Counted from the stretch's first letter, positions 1 through 10,851 are shown. The stretch: DNA of 64,000 bases from Prorocentrum cordatum (GCA_963575745.1 CAUYUJ010001425.1:445251-509250); one strand, 5' to 3'. Numbers and translations are program-made. The notes: generated by a model from the letters alone, not told the origin.

Positions 1-1480
1 TGGCTGAGGGAGTTCCACGAGCAGGAGGACGGCGTCCCGTTGCGGCTGCCCGAGGTGGTGAGGAGCGAGCTGAGTGCGGTGGTGGCGCTCTCTATCTACA
101 TGGAGTCGAACCTGGAGATGGAGTGGTGGCAGAGGGTCTACATGACGGACGCGTCCAACGAGGGATGTGGAGCGCTGGCGTGCGACTGTCGGGCGGAGGA
201 TGCGCGTCAGGAGGCGGCTCGGGGAGATGGAGGTTGCTGGGGTCCGTTAGCGGAGATGGCCTACACGGAGATCGAGCAGGACCTGGAGGCGACGGGCGAG
301 GAGCAGGAGCTGCGAGGATCGCCCGCTTCGGGTCGTCCTGGAGTGATGGAGCTGCTTGCTGGGAGCTCTCGGCTGCTGGAGGCGGTCAAGGAGCTGACGC
401 AGTCCTGGGGGAAGGCCTGGGACGTGGAGTTGGGCTCGGAGTTCGACGTGCTGGTAATCGAAAACCTGCAGATGCTGCTGCGGAGGCTGCGGACGGGCTG
501 GTACTGATGGGCGCACCTGGCCCCGCCCTGGGCCACGTTCTCGCGGGCACTGTGGCCGCCCCTCAGGTCGATCGACCACCGCTGGGGGCTGCCGGATCGG
601 AGCAAGCAAGACCAGGACAAGATCGACGAGGGCAACGCGCTGGCGCTGAAAGGCGTGGAGGTCGCCAAGATCTGCATGCGCCTGGGCACCGGGTTCATCT
701 TGGAGAACCCCAATGGGAGCATGATCGGGGACTTCCCGCCGATGGAGGCCGTCGTGAAGATGGAGGGTATATACCGCGAGGAGGTGGACTACTGCATGTA
801 CGGCGAAGAGTGGAAGAAGCCGACGACCTTGACGAACGTGCGGAAGCTGAGGAAACTGGATCTGAAGCGTGGAGGTACTTTCAGGCGCTGCAGCCGCACT
901 GGGCGACCTCATCGCGAGTTGCGGGGACGGTCTCCTGATGGACTGAGGTGGACGCAGCTGGCCTGCGCATACCCGCGGGAGTTGTGCAGGGCTTACGGCG
1001 CCATCTTGCAGGAGCTCGAGCCGCACTGGGAATCGATACCAGCGGGGGCCAGAGTGAAGCTGCGGGGGGATCGCGGACAAAGGGGGCGAGCGACGGGGCC
1101 CGCCATGCCGTTGCTAGGGCACTGGTTGGAGATGAAGCGGCACGTCCTCTTCCAGGGGACGCGGCCGGACGTGGAACACAACAACGTCCCGGAGCTGCGC
1201 ACGGTGGTGGCGGTACTCAGACACCTCAGCCGCACGTCGCAAAGCTGGGGCCATCGCGTGCTTTTCTTCACGGACTTTCCGGTGAGCCTGGGCGTGCTGA
1301 GGAAGGGCCGATCCTCGGCCAAGGACCTGCTGCACCTCGCGCGCATCGGTGGGATCATCCAGGTGGTGCAGGATCTGCGGCTACTTCCGCTGGGTGCCGA
1401 GCGAGCTGAATCTGGCCGACGGCCCGTCGAGGGGACAGGCGATTGGCACAGCGGACGACACCGTCGCTGGGCACGTAGGG
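1..1480 (+). pseudogene. RNase H split by a methyltransferase-like module (YR retroelement pol)
   Basis: Frame 1 is open from before the window to about 1370 except for TGA at 505-507, then continues in frame 2. Order seen: RNase H first aspartate in TDAS (145-156); a motif-I-like LLAGSSRL (~350-380); APPWATFS (520-543); FILENPNGS (~694-720); a C-x-YG block and KKPTTL (~790-830); and AYPRELC (~966-986). RNase H then resumes with HNNVPELR (1177-1200), FFTDFPVSLG (~1264-1293) and, after the frameshift, WVPSELNLADGPSR (~1391-1432). The module resembles a C5-methyltransferase-type fold, but the PC cysteine position holds Trp (TGG, 529-531), so it is probably inactive. No substrate can be assigned. 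Confidence 0.65.
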
Positions 1481-1487
1481 CGCGGGG

Positions 1488-1540
1488 TACCTATATATAT
1501 ATATACACATATATATATATATATATTTATATATATACTT
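1488..1540. repeat. TA/TATA microsatellite inside the YR element
   Basis: Alternating TA run with a few CA and TT interruptions. It lies between the RNase H end and the recombinase and separates the two coding blocks; probably a post-insertion expansion. Confidence 0.9.
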
Positions 1541-1549
1541 CAGCGACTT

Positions 1550-2819
1550 CAAGAACGCGCACGACTGGGACAACCTGGGTCATCACATATGTGATGATGT
1601 GGGGTTGGTTTGGGCAGTGTGGCGCGATGCCTCGCAACACAAGGAGCCTTCGGTCAAGCCGCCGCCGCTGATCAAGCGGGGGCCCTTGGCGTGGGAGGAG
1701 GCCAAGCGTGACGAGCTGGAGCACAATGTGAGGCTCGTGGTGCACGCCGTGGACGCTGCCACGAACAAGATATACGAGAAGGAGGTGCGAGGTTTCCTGG
1801 TCGACGTGAAGAGGCACGGCCTGCCGTTCGCGACGTACGAGCAGAGGGACCTCGCCTTGGCTGGGTATATCTCGGACGTGTGCTACGTCGTGCAACTGCC
1901 GTTCGGGAGAGCCTCTGCCCTGTTCAACAGGTTCATGCACGTCTTCGAGGACCACCGCAACAGGTTTCCAGTAGCGGCAAGAGCGTTGAAGTCCTGGTCG
2001 AGGATGGGCTTCCAGAAGGAGGGGCCCCCGTGCCGTTCGAGGCTGTAGGGATCGTTCTCTACGACCTGTTCCTCAACGGGCAGCTGGCTGCACGAGGGCT
2101 CAGCTGTGCTGCTACAACTGGACGGGTGGTTGCGAGAGCAGGACTGGGGTCTCCTCAGGATGTCAGACGTTGCTGCGGGTCCCGACGGAGAGGTTGGCCT
2201 CGCCCTGGGCAGGAGAGAGCGCGGGGAGAAGGTCAAGACGGGCGCCAACCAAGGGGCCGTGATCTCGTGGGGCGTGACCAAGGCAATGCTCAAGCCCCTC
2301 GGTCAGGGGGTGCAGCCACCCGACCTCCTGTTTCCGATCTCCCAAGACACGCACCGCGGGGCCTGGCGCCAGGCTTTCGACAGGACAGGGCTGCCGGACT
2401 TCGGATCTCCCCACTCACTGAGGCATGCTGGGGCGGCGGCCTACATAGCGGCGGGGGGGTCCCTGGAGACAGCTCGCCGGAAGGGACGCTGGCAGACAAC
2501 GTCGGCCCTGCAACGATATGCGAAGGTGCATGTTTTGATTGAGCAGCGCAGCCGCTTGACAGCAGGACAGCTCGAGTGTGGCCAGATTCCTCACGGCACG
2601 AGCAGGACAGCACGGCAGAGGCCTGCGGAGCAGATGCGACAGGCCATCCAGCAATCGCCTGTGGCAGACACGGCTCTGGCACGCGAGCTGCTCTGCACGC
2701 TGGAGACTGCAATGAACGAAGTCGTCGAGCTGCCTCACATCGGCAGCATGGCCGACAGCGGTGGAGAGCCCTCCAGCAGGCCGTCCACAGCAGGACGGGT
2801 CAAGGGCAGACACCGCTGA
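1550..2819 (+). pseudogene. Tyrosine recombinase of the YR retroelement
   Basis: Integrates the circular cDNA of YR retrotransposons by site-specific recombination. The N-terminal core-binding part is read in frame 3 from about 1599. A short frame-2 patch (about 2025-2100, VPFEAVGIVLYDL) interrupts it, and frame 3 resumes to a TGA at 2817-2819. Catalytic residues of the family are visible: first Arg in LLRMSDV (AGG 2157-2159), HxxR in PHSLRHAGAA (His 2412-2414, Arg 2421-2423), Trp in KGRW in place of the second His (2490-2492), and the Tyr nucleophile in QRYAK (2517-2519). Catalytic residues look intact, but the paired frameshifts make this copy non-functional. Identification is by motif order; confidence is high for the family, lower for exact start. 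Confidence 0.75.
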
Positions 2820-3007
2820 CAGGCCAGCAGTTCGACGTCTCTTTTATATACTCTCTTCCCTGTCTTTTTTGGCGTGTAGGCAACTGTTGAGCTGCGGACC
2901 CAACCGTGAGGGGGGGGGTATGATCGTCACCCCCAGACATCAAACCCGCGGGGACAATAAAGTTCGGGGTCCAAGACAGATAATAAACGTTTTCCCAGAG
3001 ATCATCG

Positions 3008-3142
3008 CTCTATCCCGCCTGCCTCCCAGCAACACAGACGCAACATGATCCAAATCGATTTGGAACATGTTGGTGTTTCAGGCACGTTCCGAGTTAATGT
3101 ATGCCCTAGCCTGGCTCCTAGGTTGTGGGGCTCAAGTGTAAA
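3008..3142 (+). repeat. Direct repeat copy 1 (candidate B1 of split direct repeats)
   Basis: Begins in CTCTATCCCGCCTGCC and ends in GGGGCTCAAGTGTAAA. It is nearly identical to 3515-3655 except for scattered substitutions and a longer C run in the second copy. It lies ~190 bp after the recombinase stop. Confidence 0.85.
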
Positions 3143-3514
3143 TTCGCCTTGTTCAACACACTTTTGCACGAGCCCCGTTTTCGCCTAAAGGACCCGCCTC
3201 CATCCTTATGGCACACCTACATCTTCCTTGGCCATAGTTTCGGCTCCCGCCCTGCCCGCCCTGAAGCTGGACATAGTCCTTGGGGTCTCAGCGCGTGTTT
3301 ACTATTTTTTTCAAGGCCCTCCCGACGAGTTGAGGCTCGGTCACGCACCATTATATTCGTGGGGAGGGTCCCTCGATCGAGGGTATCACGCTGTCTGAAT
3401 ATCTGTCGGAGGGTGCCCCCTCCTCTCGGGCCGCTCGCTGGTCCGTGTCCGCCTTCGGCTGCTGTGTCGGATGTTCACGCTTGTGTGGTCACTCTTGTAC
3501 AGTTTCAGGGTTGT
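3143..3514 (+). other. Interval between the direct repeats (candidate A2)
   Basis: No gene is seen. If the element has Ngaro/PAT-type termini, this ~370-bp segment should match the element's left end (A1), which lies outside the window. Confidence 0.35.
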
Positions 3515-3655
3515 CACTCTACCCCGCCTGCCCCCCCCCCAGTAACACAGACACAACATTATCCAAATCGATCTGGAACATGTTGGAGCTTCAGGCACGC
3601 TCCGAGTTAATGTATGTACTAGCCTGGTTGCTAGGTTGTGGGGCTCAAGTGTAAA
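3515..3655 (+). repeat. Direct repeat copy 2 (candidate B2, right end of the YR element)
   Basis: Second copy of the 3008-3142 sequence, containing AACACAGACACAACATT and the shared end GGGGCTCAAGTGTAAA. Sequence beyond 3655 no longer matches, so this is the likely right terminus. Confidence 0.8.
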
Positions 3656-3779
3656 GGAATCTTAAGAGGCGCGTGGCCCTGACATCCGCTGATGTGAATG
3701 CATTCTTCAGCCCGCCGCGTCACCAGAAGTCCGGGGACCTTTCATGGGGCTAGTCTTCCGCCCCAGGTTTCAGTCTGCG

Positions 3780-3905
3780 GCGCCAGAAGTCCCGGGCCCT
3801 TTCCCGCGGCCAGGTTTCTGCCCCAGGTCATGTGTTGATGGCCCCACGGGGCCCAAAAAGAACGGCCGCCAGGCGGCCGAAGCCGAGGAAAACCCGCCGG
3901 GACTG
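3780..3905 (+). repeat. Dispersed repeat shared with 48636-48762
   Basis: Both stretches run CCAGAAGTCCCG, CCCTTTCC, a pyrimidine-rich GGTTTC/GGCTTTTC block, GTTGATGGCCC/GTTTGACGGCCC, then GGCCGAAGCCGAGGAAAA/GGCCGAAAACGAGGAAAA. Diverged, same orientation; function unknown. Confidence 0.6.
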
Positions 3906-3969
3906 GAAAGTCATGCCGTCGGAGAGCTGCAGGAATCGGCGGCGAGACCAGGGGGAAGTGAGAGGGGGC

Positions 3970-4110
3970 AGACCTTCTGAGAAGGCGGCAGGGCTTCTCA
4001 GACGCCCTCGCGCCTGCTGAGCTGTTTGTGCCTTTGGAGAGGGCTTAGAAAGCTTCTCAGAAGGCAGGAGGCCTTCTGAGCCTTCTGAGAAGGCCCGCCC
4101 CCTCTGCCTT
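3970..4110. repeat. Cluster of short palindromes (CCTTCTGAGAAGG type)
   Basis: The stretch alternates CTTCTGAGAAGGC, GCTTCTCAGA, CTTCTCAGAAGGC and GCCTTCTGAGCCTTCTGAGAAGG, so it can fold on itself repeatedly. No gene here. Confidence 0.6.
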
Positions 4111-5095
4111 CCCTCCTGGGCTCGCCGCCGAAGGAGGCGCCAGAAGGGGGGGGCGCGACGCCTCCGAGCGCTCCAGAACGGCCCCGTACGGCTCCAGGCA
4201 ACAGCACAGTGGCCCCGTGCGGTTGCTCACGGCGGCCCCTGGTGGCTCGGGCCCAGAGGCGGGCAGTCGCCCGCCGAAAACCCCCGGGTGGTCCCTTGGG
4301 TCGCCCAAGGGTCCGCTGCTCGCGACCGCGCCGAAGGGCGGTGATCCCTTCGCCCTCGCGTCGCCCCCTCCCCGGCGATGGACGGCCCCCCCCGTGGAAC
4401 GCGGGCGGGCGAGGACAGCTCTAAACGGGGATGCACCAGGGGCCTCTGAGAGCCAGCGGGTCTGCAGAGCCTGTTGGGCGCCACGGCCATCTCCGGGCGA
4501 CGCGGAACGCTCTGGATGGCGCTCCGGAGTGCCCCAGAGTGGTCCTGCGGGCCCGCCTGGCTCTGGCACGCGCCGCGGGGGGCGAGGCGCGACCCTCTTC
4601 GCGCCCCCGCGGGTGGCACGGAGAGTCCCGCCGGCGTGAGGGGCGGGGGGGGATGGAAGGGTGGGAGAGCAGGTCAAGATACCAGGACGCGGTGGGGCCA
4701 GCTTGGAGCCATCTGGTGCAAATCCCGAACCCCCCTTCGAGTCGATCTGGAGGCCACCTCTGGCCCGCCAGCAGCTGTCCTCGACCATCCTGGACCGCAG
4801 TGGAGCATCGTGGAGCCGGATTGAAAGCCCTCTTGGGAGCATCTTGGAGCCTCGGGCATTCGTGAGCCATCGGCAGGCTTTGGACCCCCTTGGAGCTTGT
4901 TGGGGCGATCCCTGCCTCCCCCGTGGCGGAGCGGCGCAAGCCTCCTGGATAGGTCATCACAAGCAGCATGGACGAGTAGACGAATAGCAGGCTGACCACT
5001 TGGAAAAACAGCCCCGCGTCCCACTGGCGCTTGGCGGGCAGCCTAGGGGGCCGGCCGCGGTGGCCACCAGCTGGTCCTTCTTTCCTGCCCTCGTC
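4110..5095. other. GC-rich gene-poor stretch
   Basis: Several overlapping frames are open on both strands only because the sequence is GC-rich. None shows a recognisable domain or consistent codon use. No gene supported. Confidence 0.5.
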
Positions 5096-5099
5096 TTGT

Positions 5100-5190
5100 T
5101 TCTCTTTCTCTCTCCTCCTCCTCCTCCTGCTCCTGCGCCTACTCCTCTTCTTATTCGCCTTTCTCCTCCTCAATCGTCCTCCTCCCCCTC
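5100..5190. repeat. Interrupted TCC/CTCC pyrimidine tract
   Basis: Imperfect CCT-rich run, a short member of the many pyrimidine tracts in the window. Confidence 0.85.
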
Positions 5191-5517
5191 TGTGTGCATC
5201 CTATATGTTATGTCCCCTCGTCCCCCTGCTCTATGATGACTCTGTTGTATGTGTGTGCTTCTAGGAAAAATCTGCAGATCCGCGAGCTCGTGGACGACCC
5301 GCGCGGACGATGCGCGTATGATGGCCAAGGTTTCGAGTGGCGAGCAGTGAGTGGTCATCAACACTGCCCGACCCGTGGACATCCTACCACCGGGGGGGGG
5401 GGACTGCACTGCTGTGCGGCCGTGGGCTGCGTTCCACCCAAGCACCCTCCCTCCGCGCCCCTCCCTCCTGTCCTCTTTGCACTGCGATCTGGGTCGAATG
5501 GTTCAGAAGGCCATTCC

Positions 5518-5663
5518 GGGATTGCCAAAGGTGTCCCTGGCCCAAAGTGCCCCCAGCTTTTCACACAGTTTTGGAGCCCCATGGGGGCTGCTCTGGAGGG
5601 CCGCAGCGACCTCCTTGGAAATTCTGGGGGCACCTTGGGCCCGGGGCACTTCGAGCAACACCC
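5518..5663. mobile_element. Foldback MITE, family B, copy 1
   Basis: About 146 bp whose ends are inverted copies: left CTGGCCCAAAGTGCCCCCAG and right CTGGGGGCACCTTGGGCC. The right end GCAACACC matches the better preserved copy at 25421-25585. The left-most ~20 bases are diverged. A TCC microsatellite starts just after it. Confidence 0.6.
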
Positions 5664-5667
5664 GAGC

Positions 5668-5822
5668 CCTCCTCCTCCTCCTCCTCCTCCCCCTCCTCCT
5701 CCTCCTCCTCCTCCTCCTCCTCCTCCTCCTCCTCCTCCTCCCCCTCCCCCTCCTCCTCCTCCTCCTCCTCCTCCTCCTCCTCCTCCTCCTCCTCCTCTTC
5801 CTCCTCCTCCCCCCCTCCCCCC
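5668..5822. repeat. (CCT)n microsatellite
   Basis: About 150 bp of CCT/TCC with a few CCC interruptions. It is open in all frames on both strands (poly-Pro, poly-Ser, poly-Leu; poly-Gly, poly-Arg), which creates spurious reading frames. Confidence 0.97.
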
Positions 5823-5995
5823 CTTCAAAGATGGCCAGGCGCGCGCGACATGGGCGCGAGGCCTCTGGAGGACGAAGGCGGTCGCCTGGACGCCGAGGCT
5901 GAGGACCGCCCCGCCGAGGCAGGCCAGGGCGAGCTTCCAGCGCGTGTCGACGACCAGAGTGGGCGCCAGGAAGGCGACGCACACCTGCCCATCCA

Positions 5996-6270
5996 ACTCC
6001 TCCACCTCAATATCATCCTCTTCCTCCTCAACCTCAATATCATCCTCCTCCTCCTCATCCTCTTCCTCCTCCTCCTCTTCCTCCTCAGCACAAGCCTTAG
6101 CCATTACCATCACCCGCATCACAACCATCACCCTCATAACCATCACCATCACAATCGCCACCACTATCACCATCACCATCAACATCACCCTCATCATAAT
6201 CTCAGCATCAGCATCAGCATCATCATCATCAGCATCATCATCATCAGTATCATCATCGTTACCATCATCG

Positions 6271-6315
<45 letters not shown>

Positions 6316-6445
6316 CCATCAGTATCATCATACTCACCATCACCATCAACAGCATCATAATCATCAGCAGCATCATCACCAGCACCATCATCAGCATCAT
6401 CATCAGCAGCAGCATCATCACCTTCATCACCACCATCATCATCAC

Positions 6446-6481
<36 letters not shown>

Positions 6482-6938
6482 GATCATTTACATCATAATC
6501 CTCACCACCAGCACCATCCCCATCACCACCACCACCACCACCACAACTATCATCATCACCGTCGTCAGAATCAGCACACCATCATCAATACCAACACCAA
6601 TATACCTGGCCCCATCCTCGTCGTAATACTCTCCACAACTACCATCACCATCACCATCACCATCACAGTCAACATCATCATCAGCATCATCATCATCGCA
6701 ACCAATATCATCCTCATCGCCACCATCGCAATCGCCATCGCCATTAGGATCACCACAATCCACCGTAATCTGCGCCGCACGCACTATCACCATCGCCACC
6801 GTCAACACCAGCATCAGCACCATTAACATTTTCATCACCATCATCGCTACCATCATCAGCATCGTAAATAACATCATCCTCAGCATCCTCCTCCTTATCA
6901 TCATCCGCATCATCATCCTCATTATCATCATCAGCATT

Positions 6939-6969
<31 letters not shown>

Positions 6970-7292
6970 GCATCATCACCATCGCCAACACCACCACCAC
7001 CATCAGCAGCATCATCACCATAATCACCGACGTCATCAACAAGATCGCCATCACCATCACCATCATCATCACCATCACAACAACCATCATCACCATCCGC
7101 ATCATCAGTGCCATCATTGCCGTCATCATCATCATTAGCGCCAGCAGCATCAGCATTACCATCATACTCGTCATCATGCTCATCGTCGTCAACAGCATCA
7201 GCATCATCAGCATCATCAGCATCATCATCATCAGCATCATCAGCATCTTCCTCTTCATAGGTATCAGCATCATCATCAACATCATCAACCTC
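5996..7292. repeat. ~1.3-kb (CAT/ATC)n complex satellite tract
   Basis: Trinucleotide CAT with CAC, CAG and CCT variants, purer at about 6270-6315, 6435-6483 and 6940-6970. Reads as His/Ser/Ile or Met/Asp/Val strings in every frame, so no coding is inferred. It is the longest simple-repeat tract in the window. Confidence 0.95.
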
Positions 7293-7680
7293 GTCACCAT
7301 ACCCCCCCGTCACCCGCCACCCCTCCCCCGCATCTCCCTCTTCCGCCTGCCCCCCGCCCTCTCCACTGTCTCTCCACCTCCTCCCCCGCCTGCCCTCCTT
7401 GCCACCTGCCCCCCTTCCTCCTCCGACTGTCGCTCCTCCTGGCGTGTCATCAAGGGCGTACCGTGACCTGATCATGCCCTGCAAGAAGACCGCCTCACCT
7501 GAAAACGGACCGTCCTGATGATGGCGGTACGCTGAGCGAGCCAGGCGACTGCTGCTCCTCATCATCAACATCCTGGCTCGAGTCCTGTTCCCAATCCTCC
7601 TGTGGTGGGCTCTCGTTTTGAATAGAGCACCGTGGTATCCACCCCCCTCCTCCCCCCCATCTTCCTGCCTCCTCCTACGC
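7292..7680. other. No gene seen
   Basis: Pyrimidine-rich CCTCCC sequence grades out of the CAT tract, followed by unremarkable unique sequence. Confidence 0.5.
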
Positions 7681-7684
7681 TGGT

Positions 7685-7960
7685 CCCTGAATGGCTGCGA
7701 ACTGCGCATCTGTCGCCACGGCAGTAGGCTCCTGGGAGGTCCAGCAAGGTCGGGGGGCACTCGGATCCATTGGGGACTTCGCTGATCCCCGGGTGGCTGC
7801 GGTCTGCGCAGCCGTCGCCACGCTCGTGGGCTCCTGGAAGGTCCAGCGGAGTCGGTGGCCACGCGGGTCCAGCCGAGACCTCGCGGCTCCCTGGGAGGCT
7901 GGGAGGCTGCGAAGCGCGCAGCCGTCGCCACGTTCGCAGGCCCGGCGCGAATGAGGGTAG
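7685..7960 (-). repeat. Satellite of ~100-bp units (same family as 37300-38140, opposite orientation)
   Basis: About 2.5 units. The recurring core on the minus strand is GCGACGGCTGCGCAG, followed by GCCACCC, then GGACCTCCCAGGAGCC. The plus-oriented array at 37.3-38.1 kb has the same core order. Confidence 0.75.
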
Positions 7961-8054
7961 CAGATCTGGCGATGTGTTTTTCTTGTATGTAGCGTTCATG
8001 CCGACATTCGCCCCGCGTGGAGGCTTTGGGTGCGTCTCCAGTAATTGTGTTCCT

Positions 8055-8205
8055 CCCCCCCTTTCTCCCTCCCTCTCTCTCACACACTCTCTCTCTCTCT
8101 CTCTTTCTCTTTTTTTGTTTTTTTCTCTCTCTCTCTCTCTCTCCCCCTCCCTCTCTCTCTCTCTCTCGGGTAGTTGTGTTCTCTCTCCCTCTCTCTCTCT
8201 TTCTC

Positions 8206-8241
<36 letters not shown>

Positions 8242-8273
8242 CCCTCCCTCCTCTCTCTCTCTCTCTCGCTCGC
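8055..8273. repeat. (CT)n microsatellite with T-run/TTTTTTTG core
   Basis: CT runs interrupted by CTTTTTTTGTTTTTTTC near 8105-8125 and by GGGTAGTTGTGTT. The same CT plus T-run-G design recurs at 27510-27650 and, reverse-complemented, at 32415-32490. Confidence 0.95.
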
Positions 8274-8439
8274 AGCTGCGGGCGATCCTCCGCAGGTCGA
8301 GGTGCCATTCGGCGTGCTGCCAGCCAGCCTACTCACCAGGCGTGGGAAGAGCATCGCTTCTCGTCGTACGAAGACTGCCCATATGCAAATACCCCACAGG
8401 ACGAGGATATGAGTCCGAGACACGCACACAAACCCCTCC

Positions 8440-8710
8440 TCTCCTCAGCCTCCTCCTCCTCCTCCTCCTCCTACTCCTCCTCCTCCTCCTCCTCCTCCTC
8501 CCCCTCCTCCTCCTTCTCCTCCCCCTTCTCCTCGCCATTACTGCCCCTCCATCATTGTCACCCATACCACCACCATCATCATCCCCACCATCGTCTTTCT
8601 CCTCTTCCTCCCCCTGCTCCTCCTCCTCCTCCTCGTCCTCCTCCTCCTCATTGGCCTACCCCGCCTCACACGTCGCCTCCTCCTCCGCCTCCCCCTCCTC
8701 TTCCAGGGCT
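8440..8710. repeat. Imperfect (TCC)n tract
   Basis: TCC/CTC pyrimidine tract with a CAT-rich middle (8560-8595). Confidence 0.92.
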
Positions 8711-8744
8711 GGTCGAAATCGGAGCAGGCGCGAGACAGGCCACC

Positions 8745-9238
8745 CACCCACACACGCACACACACACACACACACGAAAAGCAGACACACACGCACGCAC
8801 ACACACACACACACGAACACACACACACACACTTACCCACACCCACACCCACACCCACACCCACACCCACACCCACACCCACACCCACACCCACCCACAC
8901 CCACCCACACATCCACACACACACACACGCGCACACACCCACCCACCCACCTACCCACCCACCCACCCGCACACACTCACACACACACACACACACGCAC
9001 ACGCACACGCACACGCACACGCACACGCACACGCACACGCACACGCACACGCACACGCAAACGCGCACGCACACGCACACGCACACGCACACACATCCAC
9101 ACCCACACCCACACACACACACACACCCACACACACACACACCCACACCCACACCCACACCCACACCCACACGCACACGCACACGCACACACACACACAC
9201 ACGCACACACGCACACGCACACGCACACGCACACGCCC
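8745..9238. repeat. ~490-bp (CA)n-derived minisatellite mosaic
   Basis: Patches of (CA)n, (CACACG)n, (CCCACA)n and (CCCAC)n succeed each other, consistent with stepwise expansion from a CA repeat. Alternating purine-pyrimidine DNA of this kind can adopt Z-form. Reads as His-Thr or Val-Cys strings; not coding. Confidence 0.97.
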
Positions 9239-9239
9239 T

Positions 9240-10650
9240 TCCTCCCCCTCTCTACGCCATCACGCCATCCTCATACTCCTCTTCCGCCTCCCCCGCCGCA
9301 TCCGCTCCCATCCCGTCCTCCTCTTATTTCTCCTCCCCGCCTCGCCTCCCCCCCCAAGAGGAGAGCGGGAGAGGGCGGGTGAGGGGGCGGGGGGAAAGGC
9401 GAAGATGGGGGGGAGAGAGGCGAAGACGTGGAGAATGTGGGAGGGGGGGGGTAGCGCCATGGGTAAGCGTCAGTCTTCGTCCCCGCCTCTGCGGTCCTGA
9501 GAGGTGGATGCAGTTCCAATTCTCCTGCCCGCCCGCGCGTGCGCCTGGCAGCCCACCATGTCCACACATGCGCCTCGGATCCTTCAGAAAATCGGGATCG
9601 CATCAGGGTCCAACGCTCTAGCCCCACCTGAGGAACAGGAGAGAGCGACGGGCTCTCTTACAACTCGTGCCGCCTTCTGCTTCTCATCCTGCTCCATTGG
9701 AGTCGAGCCACGGAGTGAGGAAGAGCAAGCCTGGGTACGTTTCAATATCTCCGACGGGATGGAATACAACTGCCCATCACTTCCGTCGATCACGCTGGGT
9801 TCCAAAGCAAGATCCGACACTGATACGATCCATAGCTCCTCACCCTCTGATTAGTGCCAACAGCTCCAGATCCGTGCGAGCAGGAGTGGAACGAGGGAAC
9901 CTTTCGCAGACCTTGCCGCGCGTTCTGTTCGTTACAGAGTTTATACTTCTGGTGGCATTTAGTGCGCTGGGATGAGGAAGAGGGGCAGGAGAAGAAAACG
10001 GACGACCACGAACCCCCTCGAGGCCTCGTCGCTAGCCGCGGACGTCCAACGCAAGCCGTCCATGTACATCGTGGTGCCCGAGCCCGTGCCCTTTGTAGGA
10101 AGTCCCAATCGCGCAACCAGGACGACAATACCCCAATCGAGGATAGCATAATCATAATCCCGCTAAGCCAAATGCCCTTCAGACAAAGCTGGTGCATGCG
10201 CCACCGCATTCACGCAACTGGTCGACGTCAATAAACGCATGTATCCAGGAAAACACGCGTCGATTGGCAAAACCGACTGGGTGCTGCGCTGGCACACTCA
10301 AATGCCAATCTCCTTGTCTGGGCGGGCGTCCTCCCAATGTCCGATCCCGATGTGGTGTCGCAGCGGCCACGGTTCTGGTCACAGTGTGTATCAAAACCCG
10401 TCCTTTGGGCGCCTCGAGGTGGACCCATCGGCCTCCTCTCCAGGGTACGTTTGTTCTGGGGTACCCATCGTTCGGAAGGCGTGGGTAGAAAGATGGAACA
10501 GAAGGCGTTGAACGCAGATTGGATTTCCATGCGCCCCTGGACAAGGAAGGAAAAGGGAAACTCGGTCGACTGAAATGAGACCCATAAAATGCCCCAATGC
10601 AATCAACCGGCCTTCCAACCGCAAGGGGGGGGAGAGGAGGCGGAATATCG
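9240..10650. other. No supported gene
   Basis: Mixed-composition sequence with only short open stretches on both strands and no recognisable domain. Confidence 0.45.
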
Positions 10651-10654
10651 AGAT

Positions 10655-10790
10655 AAAGAAGATTGGGGAGGAGGAGGTGGAGGAGGAGAAGGAGGAAGAA
10701 GACGAGGAGGAGAAGGAGGAGGAGGAAAAGGAGGAGGAGGAGGAGGAAGAAAGGGGGAGGGGGAAGGGGAGGGGGCGGGGGAGAACCGAT
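10655..10790. repeat. (GGA)n tract
   Basis: Purine-rich GGA/GAA/GGGGA run, the complementary orientation of the TCC tracts elsewhere. Confidence 0.95.
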
Positions 10791-10851
10791 CCTCAAGTGA
10801 CTCCGTGTGATTGCATGGGAGACAACATAATCTTAACGAACGATTCTTGGG

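Larger units (their letters stand above)
1..3655 (+). mobile_element. 3' portion of a tyrosine-recombinase (DIRS/Ngaro/PAT-type) retrotransposon
   Basis: The body runs RNase H, methyltransferase-like module, remainder of RNase H, then tyrosine recombinase. It is followed by two ~140-bp direct repeats (3008-3142 and 3515-3655) separated by about 370 bp. YR retrotransposons carry RT, RNase H, often a methyltransferase, and a YR in place of a DDE integrase; Ngaro/PAT types end in B1-A2-B2 split direct repeats. The reverse transcriptase and left terminus lie before base 1. The coding part is dead: in-frame stop at 505-507, frameshift near 1370-1385, a TA microsatellite at ~1490-1540, and two compensating frameshifts near 2025 and 2100. 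Confidence 0.72.

Noticed and set aside
5194-6626. Long plus and minus open frames across the CCT/CAT tracts
   Set aside because: They are open in several frames at once and encode homopolymer runs; no unique protein-like sequence supports a gene.
8174-9500. 400-576-codon frames through the CT and CA tracts
   Set aside because: Microsatellite translation only (Ser-Leu, His-Thr), with no flanking domain.
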